The notes under the pieces were generated by a model, which saw only the letters and a list, made by a program, of their open reading frames with translations, searched no databases and was not told the DNA's origin. Positions 15,788 to 24,665 of a stretch of 64,000 nucleotides of DNA are shown here, one piece after another. How positions within the stretch are numbered: the stretch's first letter is position 1; each line of letters starts with the position of its first letter. The position numbers and the translations under genes are program-made. The DNA is from Candidatus Zhuqueibacterota bacterium (GTDB lineage: Bacteria > Zhuqueibacterota > Zhuqueibacteria > Zhuqueibacterales > Zhuqueibacteraceae), in NCBI GenBank assembly GCA_022616415.1, contig JAKEEU010000056.1, forward strand, positions 96,837 through 160,836. The letters run 5' to 3'.

Positions 15788-16165
15788 TTACATTTTTCCC
15801 CGCCACTTGTCCAATTCCCGTCGTGATTTTTTGGTCGGACGGCCTTTCATTTCGCGCTGGCGCCGGCGGTCTGCGGCGGCCTGGTATTTCATCATCTCGA
15901 TAATATCCGGAGGCAAATCCGGCGTCTTCTCGTCATAGACCAGCTTGGCGTCTTTCGCCGAGAGCCCGCGCGTGGGAAGCTCCTTAATGGTGAGTGTGCG
16001 GTAGAGATTCTCAACTTTGACGACGATTTCGTCCCCAGCTTTTACGATCTTTGAAGATTTGGCCTCATAGCCATTGAGCTTGACGCGGCCCAAATCACAG
16101 GCGCGCGAGGCCTCCTCGCGGCTTTTGAAAATGCGCGCCATTTTTAGCCATTTGTCGATTCGCAT
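15788..16165 (-). CDS. hslR: S4-domain RNA-binding protein, Hsp15-like
   Basis: A 125-residue basic protein. The first 60 residues are an S4 RNA-binding domain (MRIDKWLKMARIFKSREEASRACDxGRVKLNG). The C-terminal extension is Arg/Lys rich (RRRQREMKGRPTKKSRRELDKWRGK), as in Hsp15/HslR, which binds stalled 50S subunits carrying nascent peptidyl-tRNA. It is somewhat close to RqcP (YabO) too, but the length and the basic C-terminal tail favour Hsp15. It is divergent from the LytTR regulator gene, with 146 AT-rich bases between them. Confidence 0.85.
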   Translation of the reverse strand: MRIDKWLKMARIFKSREEASRACDLGRVKLNGYEAKSSKIVKAGDEIVVKVENLYRTLTIKELPTRGLSAKDAKLVYDEKTPDLPPDIIEMMKYQAAADRRRQREMKGRPTKKSRRELDKWRGKM

Positions 16166-16255
16166 GCAGAAAAGATAAGCGATTGCAAGCGATCATGCAA
16201 GTGAATTTGGTTAAAAGATGGCTTTTGCAAAATAACGAATTTTTTAAAATTTTCA

Positions 16256-16284
16256 TTGAAAATTATACTTATTAATGATAAAAT
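16256..16284 (+). promoter_or_regulatory. Candidate promoter of the LytTR regulator gene
   Basis: TTGAAA (16256-16261), a 17-bp spacer and TAAAAT (16279-16284), about 28-43 bases before the possible start codons. The surrounding region is strongly AT-rich, which raises the chance of a fortuitous match. Confidence 0.5.
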
Positions 16285-16311
16285 TAGTTAAATTCCCAAC
16301 GTAATCGACTC

Positions 16312-17052
16312 ATGACGTGGCGTTTTATGCCGTCTTTAAAAACCCTCATTGTCGACGACGAATGGCTGGTGCGGGCGGAATTGAAAACGATGCTGGCCGA
16401 CTATCCGGAGATTGCCGTGGTCGGCGAGGCCGCCAACGTCGCGCAAGCCATTCCCCTCATTCAGGATACCCGTCCTGAAGTGATTTTTCTGGATATCCAA
16501 ATGCCGGGGGCCACGGGATTCGATTTGCTCGAACAGGCAGACATCGCGGCCAGGATTATTTTCATCACGGCTTACGATAAATACGCCATTCGCGCTTTCG
16601 AGGTCAATGCGCTCGATTATTTGCTGAAGCCGATCAGCAAGGAGCGCCTGGCGAAAGCCATTCAAAGATTGGGAACGAACGAGTCGGCGAGTCCGGCCGA
16701 GAAGAAAAAAGCCGCCTACGATGACGCCATCTACGTCATCATCAACGGCGCGCTCAAGTTTATCAAGCTGTCTTTGTTGAAATGTATCACCGCTGAGGGC
16801 AATTATTCCTATATCTTCTATGCCGACAAACCCCGCGCGCTCGTTTCAAAAACTTTGCAGGAATGGGAAGATCTGCTTCCGGAAAAATATTTCGTGCGCA
16901 TCCATCGCTCGACCATCGTCAATTTCGCGCACGTGGAAAAAGTGAAAAAGCGCAAAAATTATTCGCAGGAGGTTTTTGTCAAGGGCATCGAAAAGCCGTT
17001 CATGATGAGCCGGCGCTATGCGGCCAAGCTGAAACATCTGATGGTTTCGTAG
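16312..17052 (+). CDS. LytTR-family response regulator
   Basis: Cytoplasmic transcription regulator of the AgrA/AlgR/LytR type. Receiver domain in the first 120 residues (phospho-Asp in VIFLDIQMPG, about Asp61 from ATG 16312) and a C-terminal LytTR DNA-binding domain (about residues 140-245) with FIKLSLLKCITAEGNYSYIF and RIHRSTIVNF. LytTR domains bind short direct repeats on one face of DNA. ATG 16327 (MPSLKTLIVDDEW) matches the paralogue downstream and may be the true start; no Shine-Dalgarno helps. It faces the LytS-type sensor kinase gene tail to tail and is the most likely regulator of the direct-repeat promoters at 21123 and 27832. Confidence 0.92.
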   Translation: MTWRFMPSLKTLIVDDEWLVRAELKTMLADYPEIAVVGEAANVAQAIPLIQDTRPEVIFLDIQMPGATGFDLLEQADIAARIIFITAYDKYAIRAFEVNALDYLLKPISKERLAKAIQRLGTNESASPAEKKKAAYDDAIYVIINGALKFIKLSLLKCITAEGNYSYIFYADKPRALVSKTLQEWEDLLPEKYFVRIHRSTIVNFAHVEKVKKRKNYSQEVFVKGIEKPFMMSRRYAAKLKHLMVS

Positions 17053-17689
17053 AATGTAAATTAAGCAAACTTTCAATTTTCCGATCTTGATGACTTATAA
17101 TGACTTCTATCGACGAGAAGTTGAGTCTAACATCAACCTTAATAAAGAGTTTCTTCAATTTTCTTGGTGGCTGAATTTATGGCAGTTGATATGTTTCCAT
17201 GTAGTAATTTTTTGTAACAATGCTCAAAATCACGGCGGTGATCCCGTTCTTGTTTTTTTGTTTTTTCTCTATTAAACCAGGCTGAATTTGACATGTATTT
17301 ACCCCAGGTCGTTGAAGTAAATTTTTTGAAAAACAATTTTGTAAAGTTAACTTTAATTCGATATTGCAATGGCAGATGCCCGGTGTTATATATACGAACA
17401 AAAGCTATCAAAGCAGAATTTTTCATAGAGAATGCAAGAATAGCTCGCGATTCAGCCCGATTCACCCAAAGAGCAATAGGAATCAAATGACGGATAGTCC
17501 GTGGAAATTGATGGACGAGCGATGGGCAATGGCGTTATGGGGGGAGCAATTTGGCGGCAAGGGTAGAGCGCAGAATCCCGTCGTGGCGGGGTCGCAAATC
17601 TGGTATTTTGACAAAAATGGTAATCTGGCCAAGGCTCAAAGATAGCGCCGCTTCAAGACGGCTCGTTGTTCAATGCTTAGTCGTCGCCT
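17053..17689. other. AT-rich intergenic gap between convergent regulator and sensor
   Basis: No clear gene, terminator or known repeat. An ORF of about 52 codons (17487-17645, plus strand; starts MTDSPWKLMDERW) has protein-like composition but no ribosome-binding site and no recognisable homology, so it is noted only as a possible relic. Confidence 0.35.
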
Positions 17690-20600
17690 TCAGGCAACTT
17701 TCGCTTTTGAGCCAGAGAATTTATTCTCAGGCTCGGGCGGCTTGCGCCCATTTTTCCCCGGCTCATAATCAATCCTTATTTTGGCGTGCACCCACCCATC
17801 TTCCTCATAGAGCTGAAACCCATATTGATCTTTGAACATCAATTCCAGCCTTTGTTTGAGATTTTCCAGCGAGGTTCCATGCGCTTCTTCCTTTTCGCCA
17901 TCGCCTTCTACATCTGTGATCAATTTGCCGGTGTTCGAGACATCAATCGACAGAAGGCCATCATTCAGCATGATCGACACCTCGACTCGCAGCGGCGTCA
18001 CGCTGGTTTGCATGCCATACTTGATCGCGTTTTCCACCAGCGGCTGGAACAGGAAAGCGGGCACAGAACATTTTTTCGCGGTTTCGTCAATGTGGAAGGA
18101 AACCGCCAAAGAATCGCGATAGCGGATTTTTTCGATGTGCAGGTAATTATCGACGGCTTTGATCTCTTCGTCCAGCGAAGCCGCGACCTTGTCGAAATTG
18201 AGCAGGGTGTAGCGAAAGAACTCCGAAAGTTCGGTGATCATCTGCCAGGCGCGTTCCTTGTCGATCAGGATCATGGAGCGGATGGAGTTGTGCGCGTTGA
18301 ACAGGAAGTGCGGATTCATCTGCGAGCGCAGCAATTTCAATTGCGCCAAATTGGCCAGTGATTTGGCTTCGATCACGTTTCTTTTCTGCACCTGATAATC
18401 GTAAACGTGTTTGATGATCAAAAGCAGCAGCGCAAAACCCAGCGCCTTGAACCACCAGGTTTGCCAGAACGGCGGCGTGATCGTCACCCGGATTGCAGCG
18501 CCTTGCTTGTTCCACACGCCGTCATTGTTGGCCGCTTTGACGCGAAAGGTGTAAGTGCCGGGATTCAAATTGGTGTAGGTCGCAAAACGACGGTTGTCCA
18601 CCAAATTCCAATCCTTGTCGAATCCTTCCATTTTATAAGCGTATTGATTTTGCGCGCTGATCGCATAATTCAACGCGGCAAATTCAAACGAAAAAACCGA
18701 GTGCTGATGAGAGAGCGTAATCTCGCTGGTCGCGGTGATGGATTCCTGCAAAATGCCGTCCGGCCCGTTGATTTCCACCGGCCGGTTGAAGATTTTCAAG
18801 CTGGTGATCACCACCGGCGGTACGTAATTATTTTCGCGGATGTTTTCCGGATAAAACGCCGTGACGCCGTTGATGCCGCCGAACAACATTTCGCCGTTGC
18901 GGGTTTTCAAAAAAGCATTATACCAAAATTGATTGCTCTGCAAGCCGTTCTCTTTATAATAAGTTTTGCTCTCGCCGGTTTGCGGATTGAATTTCACCAG
19001 CCCGTTGGTGCTGCTCAGCCAGAGATGCTTTTGCTCGTCCGGCAAAATGCCATAAATGATATTGCTCGGCAAGCCCTCCAGCATCGTGAATGATTTGAAA
19101 GTTTCGTCCCGGCGGTTGAAGAAAAACAAGCCGCCGCCGGTGGTGCCGATCCAAAGATTGCCGGCCTCGTCCTCAAAAATCGGCCTGATCTCAATGGTGA
19201 TGATATTGTTGATGGGAAGCTGATAATGCTTGAACTCTCGCTTTTTCTTGTCCCAACAGCCCAGGCGCCCGCGGTTGGAGCCGATCCAGATTTTGCCTTG
19301 GCGATCCTGCATCAAGGCGGTGATCATGCGATAGCCGGGCGTGCCGATTTCATCAAACAAATGGATGAAGCGGCGATTGCTCTTGTCCCATCTATCCAGA
19401 CCGTTTGCGAATGTGCCGGCCCAAAGCTCTCCCTCATTGTCCAGAAGCAGCGCCATCACTTCGTTTCCCGCCAGGCTGGTGTGATCGTCGGGCCGGTTTT
19501 GATAATGGAAAAACCGTTGCGATTTCCGCTCGAAAAAATTGAGCCCGCCTTGAAACGTGCCGATCCAGAGATTGCCGTCGCGATCCTCGAGCAAGGCCTT
19601 GATATTGTCGACGCTCAAGCTATGCGGGTTTTTGCCATCGTGCTCATAATAAGTAAATAATCCGGTTTTCCGGTCGAGATAATTCAACCCGCCCTCTTCG
19701 GTGCCGAACCACAAATTGCCCTGGCGATCCTCGAGAATCGCATAGACGACTTTATTGTTCAAAAAGCGGCGATCGCCGGCCTTCGCCTGATAATGCGTGA
19801 AATTGCTTTTATCCGTGTTGATGAAATTCAGCCCGTCGCGCGTTCCTATCCACAGATCGCCTTTGGCATCTTTGAAAATGCACTGCACGGAATTATGGCT
19901 CAAGCTGTAGGGATTGTCCGGATCGTGTTGATGATGGATAAACCGGTAAGTTTGCGGGTCAAACTGATAAAGGCCGCTGCGGTCACCAACCCATAAGCTG
20001 CCTCTGCCGTCGTCAAATATGGCTCTGATGGTAGCGCCTTCCGCGTCGTTCTTTTCCAAAAAAAACCGGCGAAAAGTTTTTTTCTCCCGGTCGAAAAGAT
20101 TCAAGCCGCCAAAGGTGGTGCCGATCCACAAGTTGCCGCGGGAGTCTTCGTGAATGGAGCGCACGTCATTGTCGCCCAAGCTATGGGGATCGCGTGCATC
20201 ATATTGAAAGCGGGTAAAGTTTTTTTCGTCGCGATGAAAAAGCCAAAGCCCGCTGTTGAGCGTCCCCACCCATAAATTATTTTGCCTGTCTTCATAAACG
20301 ACATTGATGATTTTGGCTCTTGGCGGCGCATGTTCGAGAGACGGAGGAAAGTAGTTAGTCACCTTTTTATTCTGCAGATCGAAATGATCGAGGCCGTTGC
20401 TGGTGCCCAGCCACAAATTTCCCTGCCGATCCTCTATGATTGAATTGACATCCTGGCCGCTGATCCTGATTTCGGAAGAAGAATCCGGCGTGAAATGGCG
20501 AAAGCTTTCGGAGTCTCTATCGAAGAGATTAATTCCGCCGCCTTCGGTGCCGATCCAGAAATTGCCTTTGCGGTCTTGCAACACGGCGCGGATGAGCTGG

Positions 20601-20863
20601 GCCGACAAGCCTTGCGGATCGTTCGGCTTCCAACGGTAAACGGTAAATTCGTAGCCGTCGAATTTGTTCAAACCCTCATTCGTCCCCAACCACAGAAACC
20701 CACGATGGTCTTGAAAGATACAATTCACCTTGCTGTGGGAGAGGCCGTCTTCGATGGAAAAATGCTCGAATTTTAGACCGTTTTCCTGGGCATGAAGCGG
20801 GTGTGAAATGAAAAGCAATACGATGATGAGCAAGGGGGATATGCATCTCACAGCGCTTGTCAT
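17690..20863 (-). CDS. Two-component propeller sensor kinase (LytS-type catalytic part)
   Basis: Inner-membrane sensor of about 1057 residues with a large periplasmic domain. A signal peptide (ending HPLHA) leads into some fourteen regulator-propeller repeats (FxDHRGFLWLGTNEGLNKFD pattern), as in Bacteroidetes hybrid polysaccharide sensors, then a Y_Y_Y domain (QYAYKMEGFDKDW), a transmembrane helix (about 808-828) and a His_kinase domain with SQMNPHFLFNAHNSI (His852) and an ATPase part (QPLVENAIKYG). Unlike Bacteroides hybrid sensors no regulator is fused. ATG 20863 is chosen because it starts a clean signal peptide; the longer frame back to 21058 runs through an inverted-repeat element. Probably senses pectin fragments and signals to the LytTR regulators on either side. 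Confidence 0.92.
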   Translation of the reverse strand: MTSAVRCISPLLIIVLLFISHPLHAQENGLKFEHFSIEDGLSHSKVNCIFQDHRGFLWLGTNEGLNKFDGYEFTVYRWKPNDPQGLSAQLIRAVLQDRKGNFWIGTEGGGINLFDRDSESFRHFTPDSSSEIRISGQDVNSIIEDRQGNLWLGTSNGLDHFDLQNKKVTNYFPPSLEHAPPRAKIINVVYEDRQNNLWVGTLNSGLWLFHRDEKNFTRFQYDARDPHSLGDNDVRSIHEDSRGNLWIGTTFGGLNLFDREKKTFRRFFLEKNDAEGATIRAIFDDGRGSLWVGDRSGLYQFDPQTYRFIHHQHDPDNPYSLSHNSVQCIFKDAKGDLWIGTRDGLNFINTDKSNFTHYQAKAGDRRFLNNKVVYAILEDRQGNLWFGTEEGGLNYLDRKTGLFTYYEHDGKNPHSLSVDNIKALLEDRDGNLWIGTFQGGLNFFERKSQRFFHYQNRPDDHTSLAGNEVMALLLDNEGELWAGTFANGLDRWDKSNRRFIHLFDEIGTPGYRMITALMQDRQGKIWIGSNRGRLGCWDKKKREFKHYQLPINNIITIEIRPIFEDEAGNLWIGTTGGGLFFFNRRDETFKSFTMLEGLPSNIIYGILPDEQKHLWLSSTNGLVKFNPQTGESKTYYKENGLQSNQFWYNAFLKTRNGEMLFGGINGVTAFYPENIRENNYVPPVVITSLKIFNRPVEINGPDGILQESITATSEITLSHQHSVFSFEFAALNYAISAQNQYAYKMEGFDKDWNLVDNRRFATYTNLNPGTYTFRVKAANNDGVWNKQGAAIRVTITPPFWQTWWFKALGFALLLLIIKHVYDYQVQKRNVIEAKSLANLAQLKLLRSQMNPHFLFNAHNSIRSMILIDKERAWQMITELSEFFRYTLLNFDKVAASLDEEIKAVDNYLHIEKIRYRDSLAVSFHIDETAKKCSVPAFLFQPLVENAIKYGMQTSVTPLRVEVSIMLNDGLLSIDVSNTGKLITDVEGDGEKEEAHGTSLENLKQRLELMFKDQYGFQLYEEDGWVHAKIRIDYEPGKNGRKPPEPENKFSGSKAKVA

Positions 20864-20889
20864 TTGCCTGCAAACCCGTTCTGCCCAGG

Positions 20890-20981
20890 ATGTCATTCTG
20901 GAAGAATCTTTTTGAGCACTTAGCACAGCACCCCAATGCACGTTTTTCTTGATGCTAAAAAAGATTCCTACGGAATGACAT
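20890..20981. repeat. MITE-like inverted repeat upstream of the sensor gene
   Basis: Two 30-base arms (20890-20919 and 20952-20981) match at 25 positions when one is reversed and complemented; outer ends are ATGTCATTC / GAATGACAT. The element lies in the leader of the sensor gene. Similar TGTCATTC...GAATCTT elements are, to my knowledge, frequent in FCB and other environmental genomes. Confidence 0.8.
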
Positions 20982-21122
20982 GATGAATATGCTGAGTTGA
21001 TCGGAAAGTAATTGGGTTTGTTGAGCATGGTTTTCTGCCTTTGCAGCCTGGCAATCAAAATTCTTTGGACGAGCTTTCAGTTACCAATTTAATACTTTTT
21101 GGCAAAATTTCAACAGATTTCG

Positions 21123-21189
21123 CCGCTCACAAGGCTATTTTGCCGCTCATACGTTTCAGCTTGCAATTTCGCGCGGGCACTCTTAAGTT
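21123..21189 (+). promoter_or_regulatory. LytTR-like direct-repeat promoter A
   Basis: CCGCTCACAAG (21123-21133) and CCGCTCATACG (21143-21153) are direct repeats with a 20-bp period. Seven bases later comes TTGCAA (21161-21166), a 17-bp spacer and TAAGTT (21184-21189). The same layout, without gaps, occurs at 27832-27898 before the second TonB-receptor gene; 48 of 70 positions agree (21121-21190 against 27830-27899). Half-sites resemble the CCGTTCGTC box of AlgR and the LytTR consensus. Confidence 0.75.
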
Positions 21190-21258
21190 ACGGTCGAAAT
21201 TCATAATTCATGTTTTGGATAAGCAGCCGCACAGAAATAGGATGGATTGTACACAAGG

Positions 21259-21639
21259 ATGAAGCCACTCAGAACTCTCATCATTGATGACGAATGGCTT
21301 ATTCGTTTGGAATTGCGGCGCATGTTGAGCCAGTATCCCAACATCAACGTTGTTGGGGAAGCCGCGAATCTGAACGAAGCCGTTCAAGCCGTTAAAGAGC
21401 TAAAACCTGGTCTCGTATTTTTAGACATTCAGATGCCCGGGGGATCGGGTTTTGATTTTTTGGAGCAGGTCGAGATCAATTTTAAAATCATCTTTGTAAC
21501 CGCTTACACGCAGCATTTTGCCAGGGCGAAAAAATATAAAGCCATCGACTATTTGCTGAAACCGATCAGCCAAGACCGGCTGGCCAGGGCGATACAAGAA
21601 TTGGTGAACAGCTCTACAGTTAAGGAAGAAATGCCATGA
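21259..21639 (+). CDS. Receiver-only response regulator, coupled to TonB receptor
   Basis: A complete receiver domain (Asp56 in LVFLDIQMPGGSGFDF; switch Thr in IIFVTAY; LLKPIS Lys) closely related to the receiver of the LytTR regulator at 16312, but the protein stops in what would be the linker, so the LytTR DNA-binding domain is missing. ATG 21259 is chosen because the product then starts MKPLRTLIIDDEWL, matching the paralogue; a TTG at 21247 is in frame. Its stop overlaps the start of the TonB-receptor gene as ATGA, which implies translational coupling. It may act as a phosphate sink or modulator for the sensor kinase, or be a degenerate regulator. Confidence 0.85.
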   Translation: MKPLRTLIIDDEWLIRLELRRMLSQYPNINVVGEAANLNEAVQAVKELKPGLVFLDIQMPGGSGFDFLEQVEINFKIIFVTAYTQHFARAKKYKAIDYLLKPISQDRLARAIQELVNSSTVKEEMP

Positions 21640-24626
21640 AAACCTTATTTTCCAAAACGACGGCTATCCTTGCAATTATTTTGATTTCGACGGCCGCCTT
21701 CGCGCAAGGCACCTTGCGCGGCGTGGTTACTGACTCGTTGACGAAGGAAGCGCTGCCGGGCGCCAACGTTTTTCTCGTTGGCACGGCTTTGGGAAGCGCC
21801 ACGGATTTGGAAGGCGCTTATCGAATTGACCGCGTGCCGGAAGGGACGTACACGCTGCGGGTTTCTTACATCGGTTATCAAACCAAGACGATAAGAGTTA
21901 ACATTGAAAATAATAGAGCCATTGTCGTCAATGTCAATTTGGCGTCTGATGCAATCGAATTGGGGACCGTCGTCGTCACCGGCCAGGCCGAAGGCCAAGT
22001 TGCCGCCATCAACCAGCAAATTACCTCCAATACGATCATCAACGTCGTTTCCGAGCAAAAGATTCAAGAATTACCAGATGCCAATGCAGCGGAATCGGTT
22101 GGGCGTTTGCCCGGCGTTTCCATTCGCCGCTCTGGCGGCGAAGCGAATAAAATTGTCTTGCGTGGATTGAGTGATAAGTATTCAACCTTTACGGTTGATG
22201 GTGTGAGAATCGCACCAACAGATCCGGATGCCCGAGGCGTTGATTTGAGCACGATTTCGCAAGGGTCGTTGGCGGGAATAGAGTTGTATAAAGCGCTTAC
22301 ACCCGACAAAGATGCGGACGCCATCGCCGGCAGCGTCAATCTCGTGACGAAAAAGGCACCATCGGAAAGGTTGCTGCGACTGGACTCCAAAGGCTCTTAT
22401 AACCGGATAAACGACACTTATGGCCAATATGACTTCACAGTACGATATGGTGAGAGATTCTTCAACGAGGCGCTCGGCGTCCAAGTGAGCGGGAATCTGG
22501 AGCAGAGAGATAGAAGCAAGGAAAATATCGATCTGGATTATAACACCGGCCTTAAAAGCGGAACGGATTACGAGATTACGGAATTCAATTTGAATTATAC
22601 TGACGAGTTGCGAGACCGGGGAGGCTTGAGCGTTTTGCTCGACTTGAACACTCCGGATGGCGGCTCGATTCGACTCAACAATATATATAACAAGACCAAG
22701 AGAGATTTCATCGAATTTGAAAGAAATTACCCGACCACTGGTGAAGAGTTGTTTTACAGCACCCGGGATCGACAACAACGAATTCGCACCCACACGAGTT
22801 CAATCACCGGTCAGAATTTTCTTTTCGGCCTCAATACTGATTGGGGACTTTCCTACTCAGACTCTAAATCGGATTTCCCATTCGATTTCGAGATGAGTTT
22901 TCTCGAGGCCTCCACGCCCACTTCCGGCATGCGCGGCGTTCCGCAAGACGTCCTCAAAGGACCGCCGGAGTTAATTATTCCTTATGCATACAATAATTTC
23001 TCCGCCGCGAATTTATATACCGCTTATTACCGCACGGAAGAGAGCAATGATACTGAGAGAACAGCCTTTCTCAATTTGGGGAGGAAGTACCTCTTCGGCA
23101 ATTCATTTTCCGGTGAGTTTAGAATCGGCGGAAAATACCGGGACCGGACAAGAGACAGGTCTCGAGGTGAGCTGCTGTCGCCTTATTATAACACGCCATT
23201 TGCTCGATTTGTCGATTCGTCCGGCGTTATCGTTAGAAAGAACTTTGCCGGGACACGCTTTGAAGACTTGAAACTCTCCGGTGAACTTGTTCTAATGACC
23301 AACTTCTTGGATCCGGTTCCAGCGAGTCGCGATATTTATGGCAGCTATAGCCTGTATCCTCTATTTAACCGCGACGCTATTCGTGAGTGGTGGGAGTTGA
23401 ACCGAAAAGGCTATTTAGAAAGCCAAGGCAGGACTGCTGAATATCGAAGAAATTTAGAGCCCGATGCTCTCTTTTATGACATTACCGAACGGGTCTCTGC
23501 CGGATATGTCATGAACACCTTCAATTTTGGACAAAAGGCAACCCTGATCGCCGGTCTTCGGGTGGAACACGAAGATAATGATTACCTTTCGCGTTTTTCC
23601 CGGGGTCCGCTTAGCGGTTTTCCGGTGCCGCAGGGTATCATCCAAGATACCTCCGCGGCTCATCAGGAGACAGTTTGGCTGCCGAACTTTCACCTTACGT
23701 TACGGCCGCTGGAGTTTCTGAACTTTCGTTTCGCAGTCTACAAGGCCTTGGCCCGCCCGGATTTTAATCATCGGCTGGCAAACGTTGTCACCAGATCTGC
23801 AAGTTTCTTTTATGCTGGAAATAGCGTTACGGTTGGGAATCCCAATCTCGAGGCCGCAAAAGCCTGGAATTATGAAATCAACACCTCGCTGTTCAATAAT
23901 GAGTTAGGTTTGTTTTCGGTTTCTGTATTCTATAAAGACGTAAAGGACATGTTCCACGTCCTCAACGGAATGCCATACATGGGGCCCGCCACCCTTAATG
24001 GTGACACGCTGGATCTCAACATCGGACGGCCGTTTGAAGGCCAATATCTTTTGACTTTCCCCTACAATTCCACGCGGCCAACTCATGTCAAAGGTATCGA
24101 AGTCGAACATCAAGCGAATCTTCGCTTTCTTCCGGGGGTACTGAAAAACGTCGTACTCAGTTATAATTTCAGCTTTATTGAGTCAGAAACCTTTGTTCCG
24201 GTGTCCTTCGTCAAGCGGGATACGACCTTCGTCCCAGGTATTCCTTTTCCCATCGTTCGAACCAGTTTCGATGCGCAGGAAAGAAAGGAAAAATTGGAAG
24301 GTCAGCCGGAATTTTTTGGGAATTTTGCCCTCGGCTATGATATCGGCGGATTCTCTGCAAGAGTATCTGTTTTTCACCAGGGGAAATTCAATCAAAGCTT
24401 TTCGGTGAGCGGTAGAGGCGACGTGGTGACGGATGCTTTTACACGATGGGATTTGGCGATCAAACAACAGATTACCAAAGACATTTCTGTACTGTTGAAC
24501 GTGAACAATATCACCAGCGTTGAAGAAGGCTCATCGATAGCAAATAGAGTTCAAGGCTGGGACCTTCTGAATGAAAGTGAAAAATACGGCTTAACGGCAG
24601 ATCTTGGAGTGAGAGTGACGTTTTAA
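21636..24626 (+). CDS. TonB-dependent receptor with CarboxypepD-reg-like domain
   Basis: Outer-membrane active transporter of 996 residues. Signal peptide (about 1-23, AFAQ), carboxypeptidase regulatory-like domain (about 25-110, GVVTDSLTKEALPGANVFL and GTYTLRVSYIGYQ), plug (about 125-235, ELPDANAAESVGRLPGVSIRR and NKIVLRGL), then a 22-strand type barrel ending in an aromatic residue (RVTF). The plug form belongs to the group often called TIGR01782-like receptors, used for large carbohydrates. No SusD gene is adjacent. It is translationally coupled to the receiver-only regulator and is followed after 39 bases by a beta-helix surface protein, so the operon couples sensing, import and surface display. 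Probable substrate: pectin oligosaccharides. Confidence 0.92.
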   Translation: MKTLFSKTTAILAIILISTAAFAQGTLRGVVTDSLTKEALPGANVFLVGTALGSATDLEGAYRIDRVPEGTYTLRVSYIGYQTKTIRVNIENNRAIVVNVNLASDAIELGTVVVTGQAEGQVAAINQQITSNTIINVVSEQKIQELPDANAAESVGRLPGVSIRRSGGEANKIVLRGLSDKYSTFTVDGVRIAPTDPDARGVDLSTISQGSLAGIELYKALTPDKDADAIAGSVNLVTKKAPSERLLRLDSKGSYNRINDTYGQYDFTVRYGERFFNEALGVQVSGNLEQRDRSKENIDLDYNTGLKSGTDYEITEFNLNYTDELRDRGGLSVLLDLNTPDGGSIRLNNIYNKTKRDFIEFERNYPTTGEELFYSTRDRQQRIRTHTSSITGQNFLFGLNTDWGLSYSDSKSDFPFDFEMSFLEASTPTSGMRGVPQDVLKGPPELIIPYAYNNFSAANLYTAYYRTEESNDTERTAFLNLGRKYLFGNSFSGEFRIGGKYRDRTRDRSRGELLSPYYNTPFARFVDSSGVIVRKNFAGTRFEDLKLSGELVLMTNFLDPVPASRDIYGSYSLYPLFNRDAIREWWELNRKGYLESQGRTAEYRRNLEPDALFYDITERVSAGYVMNTFNFGQKATLIAGLRVEHEDNDYLSRFSRGPLSGFPVPQGIIQDTSAAHQETVWLPNFHLTLRPLEFLNFRFAVYKALARPDFNHRLANVVTRSASFFYAGNSVTVGNPNLEAAKAWNYEINTSLFNNELGLFSVSVFYKDVKDMFHVLNGMPYMGPATLNGDTLDLNIGRPFEGQYLLTFPYNSTRPTHVKGIEVEHQANLRFLPGVLKNVVLSYNFSFIESETFVPVSFVKRDTTFVPGIPFPIVRTSFDAQERKEKLEGQPEFFGNFALGYDIGGFSARVSVFHQGKFNQSFSVSGRGDVVTDAFTRWDLAIKQQITKDISVLLNVNNITSVEEGSSIANRVQGWDLLNESEKYGLTADLGVRVTF

Positions 24627-24665
24627 CTACCAATCAACTAAATCAACATCATTAAGGAGGCAGAG

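Noticed and set aside
17364..17645. Possible small gene between regulator and sensor
   Set aside because: Protein-like composition in the last 52 codons but no ribosome-binding site, promoter or known family; kept only as a note in the gap entry.
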